Shown piece after piece: positions 1-5,266 of a DNA stretch of 5,266 nucleotides (positions are counted from its first letter, which is position 1; each line of letters begins with the position of its first letter). The position numbers were made by a program, and so were the translations under genes. Under the pieces are notes generated by a model, which was not told where the DNA came from, did not search any database, and was given only the letters and a program-made list of their open reading frames with translations. Source of the DNA: Comamonadaceae bacterium (lineage in GTDB: Bacteria; Pseudomonadota; Gammaproteobacteria; Burkholderiales; Burkholderiaceae_C); the NCBI GenBank assembly GCA_947458345.1, contig CANHBU010000169.1, positions 1 to 5,266 on the forward strand, in the 5' to 3' direction.

Positions 1-911
<911 letters not shown>

Positions 912-955
912 GGTGCGCTACTTGTGTATTTTTCTTGATCGGGTCAGGCTGCGGG

Positions 956-1615
956 TCAGTTCAGGTTGGCGGTGGCCAGCTTGACACCAAACCACACAAA
1001 CAGTCCCCCAACGCCGCTGGACAAGCCGGCTGACAGGCGCTGACGCTGGCGGAAGGCCTGAGCCAGCCGGACGCCCGCAAAAATCAGCGCGGACAAATAA
1101 AGGGCACTGAAGGCCATGACGATGGCACTCAGTATCAAAAAAGGCACGGCAGGTGTTGCGTAGCTCACGTCGATGAACTGCACGAAGAACGACAACAAAA
1201 ACAAAATGGCCTTGGGGTTGAGCAGGCTGATGACCAGCGCCCGCTCGAACGGGCGGGTCAAATGCACGGGGTTCTCAGCCGATGGTGTCGATGCGTTCAC
1301 AGCCGGGGCACGCAAAGACGCCCAGGCAGAGCCAATCAGATTGAGCCCCAACCAGGTCAGGTAGCCCGCGCCCAAGTACTTGACGACCAGGAACAAGGCC
1401 GGATACGTGTGCAAAAGGCTGGCAGCTCCTAAAGCAGTGAGTATGAGCAACACGGTGTCACCCACGAACACGCCCATCGCACTCTGGTAACCCGCCTTGA
1501 CGCCACGCGCCGTGGCCACTGACAGCACGAACAAGGAGTTGGGACCGGGCAGCAAAATGATGCCCAGTGCGCCCAGCGCGTAGGTCCAGATGTCGGTGAC
1601 GCCGTAAAAACTCAT
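956..1615 (-). CDS. LysE/RhtB-family amino-acid exporter, LeuE-like
   Basis: A 219-residue inner-membrane protein of the LysE/RhtB translocator family, which exports amino acids. The family signature is seen twice: [12 protein letters not shown] at 21-32 in the first membrane segment, and [20 protein letters not shown] at 131-150 in the second half. By eye about six hydrophobic segments lie near 10-31, 42-66, 71-97, 128-147, 154-180 and 199-216, with a polar loop at 104-124. The usual family length is about 200-220. By recall it resembles E. coli LeuE (YeaS, leucine exporter), including NPKAILF and FFVQFIDV, but the substrate cannot be read from sequence, so no symbol is assigned. The ATG at 1613-1615 overlaps the carA stop as ATGA, and GGAAG at 1623-1627 inside carA gives a 7-nt spaced ribosome site. 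An in-frame ATG at 1705 would add 30 polar residues lying within carA and is not the start. The gene ends 44 nt before carB, so co-transcription with carA and carB is likely. Confidence 0.93.
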   Translation of the reverse strand: MSFYGVTDIWTYALGALGIILLPGPNSLFVLSVATARGVKAGYQSAMGVFVGDTVLLILTALGAASLLHTYPALFLVVKYLGAGYLTWLGLNLIGSAWASLRAPAVNASTPSAENPVHLTRPFERALVISLLNPKAILFLLSFFVQFIDVSYATPAVPFLILSAIVMAFSALYLSALIFAGVRLAQAFRQRQRLSAGLSSGVGGLFVWFGVKLATANLN

Positions 1616-2778
1616 GCCCTGGCTTCCATCATGCCGATGAAACGATCGAACAGATAGGCGATGTCGTGGGGACCGGGCGAGGCTTCCGGGTGACCCTGGA
1701 AGCAAAACGCGGGCTTGTCGGTGCGGGCCAGGCCCTGCAGCGTGCCATCGAACAGGCTGATGTGGGTGGCGCGCAGATTCGGCGGCAGTGACTTGTCGTC
1801 CACGGCAAAGCCGTGGTTCTGGCTGGTGATGCTGACCCGGCCGCTATCGAGGTCCTTGACCGGGTGGTTGGCCCCATGGTGGCCGAACTTCATCTTGAAG
1901 GTGCTGGCCCCGGAGGCCAGCGCCATGATCTGGTGACCCAGGCAGATGCCAAAAGTGGGCAGGCCGGCTTCGATGATGGTTCGGGCGGCCTCGATGGCGT
2001 AGTCGCAGGGCTGCGGATCGCCCGGCCCGTTGGACAGAAAGGCCCCATCGGGCTGCAGGGCCAGCACCTGGGCCGCACCGGTCTTGGCCGGCACCACCGT
2101 AACCCGGCAGCCGCGCTCAGCCAACATGCGCAAGATGTTTTTCTTCACGCCAAAGTCATAGGCCACCACATGAAAGCGCGGCTGATCGAGGACGCCATAG
2201 CCGCTGCCGAGTTTCCACTCGGTCTGCCTCCACTCGTAGGGCTGCGCCACCGAAACCACCTGGGCCAGATCCAGGCCGGCCATGCTCGGCGCGCCGCGCG
2301 CCAAAGCCAGGGCCTGAGCGATCTGCGCATCGCCGGCCGCCTGACCCAGCGGCAAGGCGACGATGCTGCCGTTTTGCGCGCCGTGGGTGCGCAGGTGACG
2401 CGTCAGCGCACGGGTGTCGATATTGGCGATGGCCACCGTGCCATTTGCCCGCAGATAACCAGAAAGGTCTTGCGTCTGGCGAAAATTGGAGGCCAGTTGC
2501 GGCAAATCCTTGATGATCAAGCCCGCGGCATACACCCGCTCGGCCTCCACATCTTCGGGGTTCACACCGTAATTGCCGATGTGCGGGTAGGTGAGTGTGA
2601 CGATCTGCTGGCAGTAGCTCGGGTCGGTGAGGATTTCCTGGTAGCCGGTCATGGCGGTGTTGAACACCACTTCACCGACAGTGGAGCCAGGCGCTCCGAT
2701 GGAGTTGCCAACAAAGACCGTGCCGTCTGCTAGGGCCAAAATGGCCAGGGGATGATTTCCCTGAAGGGACAAAAGCAC
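1612..2778 (-). CDS. carA: Carbamoyl phosphate synthase small (glutaminase) subunit
   Basis: CarA hydrolyses glutamine and channels the ammonia to CarB for carbamoyl phosphate synthesis in the cytoplasm. The 388-residue product has the full family length. The N-terminal CPSase small-chain domain (about 10-140) carries [30 protein letters not shown] and YPHIGNYG. The class I glutamine amidotransferase domain (about 202-388) carries [10 protein letters not shown] at 208-217, LSNGPGDP at 248-255 and the nucleophile elbow GICLGHQ with C279. The other triad members, H363 and E365, lie in [10 protein letters not shown], so the glutaminase looks active. Translation starts at a GTG (2776-2778), six nt after GGAG at 2785-2788, giving MLLSLQGN, the N terminus I recall for this group. 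The gene is preceded by a 135-nt leader with a probable promoter and overlaps the exporter start by 4 nt (ATGA, 1612-1615). carB follows only after that exporter, whereas carA and carB are directly adjacent in E. coli. Confidence 0.98.
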   Translation of the reverse strand: MLLSLQGNHPLAILALADGTVFVGNSIGAPGSTVGEVVFNTAMTGYQEILTDPSYCQQIVTLTYPHIGNYGVNPEDVEAERVYAAGLIIKDLPQLASNFRQTQDLSGYLRANGTVAIANIDTRALTRHLRTHGAQNGSIVALPLGQAAGDAQIAQALALARGAPSMAGLDLAQVVSVAQPYEWRQTEWKLGSGYGVLDQPRFHVVAYDFGVKKNILRMLAERGCRVTVVPAKTGAAQVLALQPDGAFLSNGPGDPQPCDYAIEAARTIIEAGLPTFGICLGHQIMALASGASTFKMKFGHHGANHPVKDLDSGRVSITSQNHGFAVDDKSLPPNLRATHISLFDGTLQGLARTDKPAFCFQGHPEASPGPHDIAYLFDRFIGMMEARA

Positions 2779-2784
2779 TGGGGT

Positions 2785-2788
2785 CTCC
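2785..2788 (-). promoter_or_regulatory. carA Shine-Dalgarno (GGAG) deciding a GTG start
   Basis: GGAG lies six nt before the GTG at 2776-2778 and supports that codon as the carA start; no in-frame ATG lies between the site and the conserved LLSLQGN N terminus. A short 4-bp inverted repeat (CCGT at 2798-2801 with ACGG at 2787-2790, loop CAAACAA) could pair with the GG of this site. At 4 bp it is weak and its effect is uncertain. Confidence 0.75.
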
Positions 2789-2816
2789 GTTTGTTTGACG
2801 GTTCGCCCGGCCGCAC

Positions 2817-2845
2817 GCGCACAAGGACCTGCATCCCTTGGGCGC
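2817..2845 (-). promoter_or_regulatory. Stable hairpin in the carA leader
   Basis: On the transcribed strand GCGCCCAAGG (2845-2836) pairs with CCTTGTGCGC (2826-2817), nine of ten positions matched (one C-U mismatch), closing a 9-nt loop, GATGCAGGT. It lies 39 nt before the carA GTG. No U-run follows it, so it is not an intrinsic terminator as seen. The loop contains an ATG (2832-2834) that opens a 34-codon frame running out of phase into carA. The pairing is seen directly; a regulatory role is inference. Confidence 0.5.
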
Positions 2846-2869
2846 TGGCTGTTGCTGGTGTATGAAGTC

Positions 2870-2908
2870 GGCTTTTGCTGCGCCCGGGCGAGGCTGATTG
2901 GAAAAGCC
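2870..2908 (-). repeat. 7-bp inverted repeat near the expected carA transcript start
   Basis: On the transcribed strand GGCTTTT (2908-2902) and AAAAGCC (2876-2870) are perfect complements separated by 25 nt. If transcription begins near 2907, this would form a stem at the extreme 5' end of the carA mRNA. The intervening stretch contains the self-complementary ten-mer CGCCCGGGCG (2881-2890). A 7-bp stem with a 25-nt loop is modest, and no function is established. Confidence 0.35.
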
Positions 2909-2912
2909 CCTG

Positions 2913-2918
2913 ATTATA
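2913..2918 (-). promoter_or_regulatory. Probable carA promoter -10 box (perfect TATAAT)
   Basis: A perfect sigma-70 -10 hexamer lies in the gap between two genes, in the correct orientation 135 nt before carA; the TAA stop codon of the upstream methyltransferase gene is inside it (2914-2916). No good -35 is seen: at 16-17 nt spacing the hexamers are GTCTTG or AGTCTT, and the better TTGGCG (2932-2937) is only 13 nt away. There is no extended-10 TG. The expected transcript start is a G near 2907-2908. It may need an activator, or carA may also be read from the upstream operon, since no terminator is visible between them. Confidence 0.5.
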
Positions 2919-3696
2919 GTCTGCCCGCGGCCGCCAAGACTGCGCTGGCGTGCAGGCAGATCGCCGCAGCACTGGCCACATTGAGCGACTCCTGACCCGC
3001 CGGCTGAAGGATGCGCACGCGGTAGCGGGCATTGGCCAGCAGCGCAGGATCGACCCCTTGCCCCTCGTGTCCGAACACCCAGGCGCAGGGCCAAGGCGGC
3101 GGCTGCTCGTGCAGCAACTGGCCCTGATGGGAGCTGGTGACAGCCAGCGGCGCCTTGAGGTTGAGTACATCGCTCGGGCGCAGACCTTCGAACAAATCGA
3201 GCGCAAAGTGCGCCCCCATGCCGGCGCGCAGCACCTTGGGTGACCACAGGCCCGCCGTGCCCTGCAAGGCCAGCACCTGCCCGACACCAAAGGCGGCCGC
3301 GCTGCGCAAGATGGAGCCGACATTGCCCGCATCTTGCAGCCGGTCGAGCACCACGCAAGCACCATCGTGCTTCAGGCTTGCGGCCGGCGGCAAATCGAGC
3401 ACCGCGCCCAAACCGGCCGGCGAAGGCAGCGCGCTAAATTCTCGCCACAAAGCATCGGGCACCCGCACGATGCGCCCGGCCGCCTGCGACCAAGTCTGCG
3501 GTAAGTCGGGGCAGGCCGATTGCGCCAGCACCAGGGTTTGCAAGCGCAGACCTCGGCCCACGGCAGCATCGACCAGATGGTCGCCCTCCAGCCAGACAGC
3601 GCCCTGCGAGCGGTAGGCCGAAGCGTCCTGCGCCAGCCGCCGCAAATCCTTGATGAAGGGGTTGGCGCGAGAACTGATGTGATCGACCACGCTCAT
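2914..3696 (-). CDS. TrmH/SpoU-family RNA 2'-O-methyltransferase, target unknown
   Basis: A 260-residue S-adenosylmethionine-dependent RNA ribose methyltransferase of the SPOUT (trefoil knot) superfamily, cytoplasmic. An N-terminal substrate-binding-type domain (about 5-100; [15 protein letters not shown], then [11 protein letters not shown]) precedes the SpoU domain (about 113-255). All three family motifs are seen: motif 1 with N125, G127 and R131 ([10 protein letters not shown]), motif 2 VFGHEGQGV at 207-215 with E211, and motif 3 [15 protein letters not shown] at 229-243 with S237, L238 and N239. It therefore looks catalytically intact. The ATG at 3694-3696 overlaps the rnhB stop (ATGA) and has an excellent AAGGAG five nt upstream (3702-3707), so translation is probably coupled to rnhB. 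The [13 protein letters not shown] N terminus makes it, in my judgement, a different protein from RlmB, so I assign no symbol. The substrate, rRNA or tRNA, is unknown. Confidence 0.92.
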   Translation of the reverse strand: MSVVDHISSRANPFIKDLRRLAQDASAYRSQGAVWLEGDHLVDAAVGRGLRLQTLVLAQSACPDLPQTWSQAAGRIVRVPDALWREFSALPSPAGLGAVLDLPPAASLKHDGACVVLDRLQDAGNVGSILRSAAAFGVGQVLALQGTAGLWSPKVLRAGMGAHFALDLFEGLRPSDVLNLKAPLAVTSSHQGQLLHEQPPPWPCAWVFGHEGQGVDPALLANARYRVRILQPAGQESLNVASAAAICLHASAVLAAAGRL

Positions 3697-4322
3697 GCCT
3701 GCTCCTTGTAGACCCGGGCCACCGGTGCAAAGCTGCGGCGGTGCTCGGGGCTTGCCCCATGGCGGCTGAGCGCAGCAAGATGCTCGGCCGTGCCATAGCC
3801 CTTGTGTCGGTCAAATCCGTACTGCGGGAAAAGTTCGTGGTACTGCTCGCACCAGCGGTCACGCGTCACTTTGGCCACGATAGAGGCTGCCGAAATGGCC
3901 GCCACCTTCGCATCGCCGCCCACAATAGCCTGCGCCAGCACAGGCAGGGTTGGCAGCTGGTTGCCATCGACCAGCACCTTGACCGGCTTGAGCCGCAGGC
4001 CATCGACGGCGCGCCTCATGGCCAGCAAAGTGGCCTGCAAGATGTTGAGCGCATCGATCTCTTGCACGCTGGCCTGGCCAACCGAGCAGCACAGGCTGCG
4101 GGCCATGATCTGCTCGTAGAGCACTTGCCGGCGCCGGGCCGTGAGCACTTTGGAGTCAGCCAGTCCCTGAATCGGACGCAGCTCGTCGAGAATGACCGCA
4201 GCGGCCACCACTGGTCCGGCCAGCGGCCCGCGCCCGGCCTCGTCGACACCTGCGACAAGGCCGGGCGCGTCCCAGGCCAGCACCGCCTGCTCAGGCGCGG
4301 CCAAGGACTTTTTCGATCGCAT
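3693..4322 (-). CDS. rnhB: Ribonuclease HII
   Basis: RNase HII cleaves the RNA strand of RNA-DNA hybrids and starts removal of single ribonucleotides misincorporated in DNA. The 209-residue product has the normal length and all four metal-binding acidic residues: D27 and E28 in [20 protein letters not shown]119 in VLVDGN and D137 in GGDAKV, with the same spacing as E. coli D16, E17, D108 and D126. [14 protein letters not shown] (143-156) and the [11 protein letters not shown] segment (168-178) follow. The ATG at 4320-4322 gives [12 protein letters not shown] and a 32-nt overlap with the lpxB end, but has no Shine-Dalgarno that I can see. TTG at 4302-4304 or GTG at 4281-4283 are possible alternatives and would lose only non-conserved residues. 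A longer frame back to 4481 lies inside lpxB and is not credible. The 3' end carries the ribosome site of the next gene. Function is certain; the start is less so. Confidence 0.96.
   Translation of the reverse strand: MRSKKSLAAPEQAVLAWDAPGLVAGVDEAGRGPLAGPVVAAAVILDELRPIQGLADSKVLTARRRQVLYEQIMARSLCCSVGQASVQEIDALNILQATLLAMRRAVDGLRLKPVKVLVDGNQLPTLPVLAQAIVGGDAKVAAISAASIVAKVTRDRWCEQYHELFPQYGFDRHKGYGTAEHLAALSRHGASPEHRRSFAPVARVYKEQA
3702..3707 (-). promoter_or_regulatory. Shine-Dalgarno AAGGAG of the TrmH-family gene, inside rnhB
   Basis: A full AAGGAG lies five nt before the ATG at 3694-3696 and also encodes the Lys-Glu of the RnhB C terminus (YKEQA). It fixes the methyltransferase start and, with the ATGA overlap, points to translational coupling. 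Confidence 0.85.
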
Positions 4323-5266
4323 CGCTGGCCAATCGGGCGGTATCGCGCCGCAGCAGGTGGTGCAACTGCTCAAAACGCTGCTGCACGGCTGCACCCTGCT
4401 GCGGACGGTCGAGCCAATCGAGCACGGCCGCGGCCAGCGCATCGGGCCGCGCGCGCTCCTGGATGAATTCGGGGACCACAAACTCCTGGCACAAGATATT
4501 GGGCAAGCCCACCCAGGGTTGCAGCTGCTTGCGGCGCATGATCTGCCAGCTCAGCCACGGCATGTGGTAGGCGATGACCATCGGCCGCTTGAACAAGGCG
4601 GCCTCCAAGGTGGCCGTGCCGCTGGCCACCAGCGCCACGTCGCAGGCCGCCAGCACGGCATGGGACTGACCCTCAAACAAGTGCAGCGCCCGGTCACCCG
4701 GGGCAAAGCCTGCGGCCTGCGCCGCAGCCTGTACCTGCTGGCGCAAAGCCGGCAGGGTCGGCACGGCAAAACGCAAATCCGGCCGCTGGCCAAGCATCTG
4801 CCGTGCAGCCTGAAAAAACCGCGGCGCCAAATGCCTGATCTCTGCCTCGCGACTGCCCGGCAGCAAAGCCACCACGGCCGCCTGCGAATCTAGCCCGAGC
4901 TGCTGGCGGGCAGCCGCGCGATCCGGCGCCAGGGCGATCATGCTGGCCAGGGGGTGGCCCACATAGGTCGCCGGCACCCCATGGGCCTGCAGCAGCTCGG
5001 GCTCAAAAGGAAAAATACACAGCACCTGGTCAGCGGCCTGCCTGAGCTTGTCGATCTTGCCGGCGCGCCAGGCCCAAAAGGAGGGACTGACAAAGTGGAC
5101 CGTGGGTACGCCCCGCTTGCGCAGCACCACCTCCAGATCAAGGTTGAAGTCGGGCGCATCGACACCCATGAAGACATCGGGTGGATCGGCCAGCAGGCGC
5201 TGCGCGAGCGAGCGCCGCATCGCCAGCAGCTCACGCAGGCGCGGCAGCACCTCCACATAACCGCGA
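4291..5266 (-). CDS. lpxB: Lipid A disaccharide synthase, C-terminal 324 residues (cut by right edge)
   Basis: LpxB is the peripheral inner-membrane GT19 glycosyltransferase that joins UDP-2,3-diacylglucosamine and 2,3-diacylglucosamine-1-phosphate (lipid X) into the lipid A disaccharide, so the host is a Gram-negative with lipopolysaccharide. Counting from the first complete codon (5263-5265), the frame begins [10 protein letters not shown] and carries VDAPDFN with D36 (E. coli D98), [11 protein letters not shown] at 57-67, GHPLAS at 103-108, LLPGSRE with R139 (E. coli R201), [11 protein letters not shown] at 214-224 and LPNIL at 254-258. The constant offset of 62 to E. coli numbering across both key residues shows that about 62 N-terminal residues lie beyond the edge and that no indel lies between these two residues. 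The GTG at 5254-5256 is an internal valine, not the start. It ends in TGA at 4291-4293, within the beginning of rnhB, the usual next gene in lpx clusters. Confidence 0.97.
   Translation of the reverse strand, partial: RGYVEVLPRLRELLAMRRSLAQRLLADPPDVFMGVDAPDFNLDLEVVLRKRGVPTVHFVSPSFWAWRAGKIDKLRQAADQVLCIFPFEPELLQAHGVPATYVGHPLASMIALAPDRAAARQQLGLDSQAAVVALLPGSREAEIRHLAPRFFQAARQMLGQRPDLRFAVPTLPALRQQVQAAAQAAGFAPGDRALHLFEGQSHAVLAACDVALVASGTATLEAALFKRPMVIAYHMPWLSWQIMRRKQLQPWVGLPNILCQEFVVPEFIQERARPDALAAAVLDWLDRPQQGAAVQQRFEQLHHLLRRDTARLASDAIEKVLGRA

Noticed and set aside
1616..1705. A 30-residue N-terminal extension of the exporter
   Set aside because: It lies wholly inside carA, is polar, and would precede the first membrane segment of a family that normally starts directly with it; the ATGA start has a usable ribosome site.
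1813..2733. A 306-codon open frame on the plus strand, antisense to carA
   Set aside because: It is opposite a certain gene with intact catalytic motifs; its residues show no recognisable family and it reflects the lack of stops in GC-rich antisense frames.
2881..2890. Perfect palindrome CGCCCGGGCG as a transcription terminator after the methyltransferase gene
   Set aside because: It has no loop and is not followed by a U-run on the transcribed strand, so it cannot act as an intrinsic terminator as written.
2672..3365. Minus-strand frames of more than 200 codons in the other two phases across the methyltransferase gene and carA leader
   Set aside because: Arg/Pro/Ala/Cys-rich shadow translations without domain features; the in-phase SpoU motifs identify the real frame.
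4323..4481. A 53-residue N-terminal extension of RNase HII
   Set aside because: It lies within lpxB coding sequence and has the Cys/Ser/Arg-rich look of an out-of-phase frame; the family begins shortly before VDEAGRG.
3741..4893. Long plus-strand frames (3741-4466 and 4192-4893) opposite rnhB and lpxB
   Set aside because: Low-complexity R/G/A/H/Q-rich translations with no motifs, lying opposite well-identified genes; antisense shadows.

Overview
This is an ordinary housekeeping stretch of a GC-rich bacterial chromosome, most likely from the Comamonadaceae (order Burkholderiales, Betaproteobacteria). The placement is an inference from the gene order lpxB-rnhB-TrmH/SpoU methyltransferase and carA-LysE/RhtB exporter-carB, and from close resemblance to remembered protein sequences; no search was run. 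All six genes lie on the minus strand, so transcription runs from high to low coordinates. There are no mobile elements, CRISPR arrays, tRNA or rRNA genes, or foreign-looking segments, and I found no previously undescribed system.

Region by region, in the direction of transcription. (1) 5266-4291 is lpxB (lipid A disaccharide synthase), cut by the right edge and missing about 62 N-terminal residues. (2) 4322-3693 is rnhB (ribonuclease HII), which overlaps the end of lpxB by 32 nt. (3) 3696-2914 is a TrmH/SpoU-family RNA 2'-O-methyltransferase that shares a 4-nt ATGA stop/start overlap with rnhB. These three look like the tail of the common lpxD-fabZ-lpxA-lpxB-rnhB cluster. (4) 2913-2779 is a 135-nt non-coding leader in front of carA. 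It has a perfect TATAAT overlapping the methyltransferase stop codon, a 7-bp inverted repeat near the expected transcript start, and a strong 9-of-10-bp hairpin, followed by a good Shine-Dalgarno. (5) 2778-1612 is carA, with a GTG start. (6) 1615-956 is a LysE/RhtB-type amino-acid exporter closely resembling LeuE, again in ATGA overlap with carA. (7) 911-1 is the first 303 codons of carB, cut by the left edge.

CarA supplies ammonia from glutamine to CarB, which makes carbamoyl phosphate for arginine and pyrimidine synthesis. The exporter sits between the two subunits of one enzyme complex and is probably co-transcribed with them. The best candidates for follow-up are the carA leader, with its hairpins and an ATG in a hairpin loop, and the exporter between the CarA and CarB genes.
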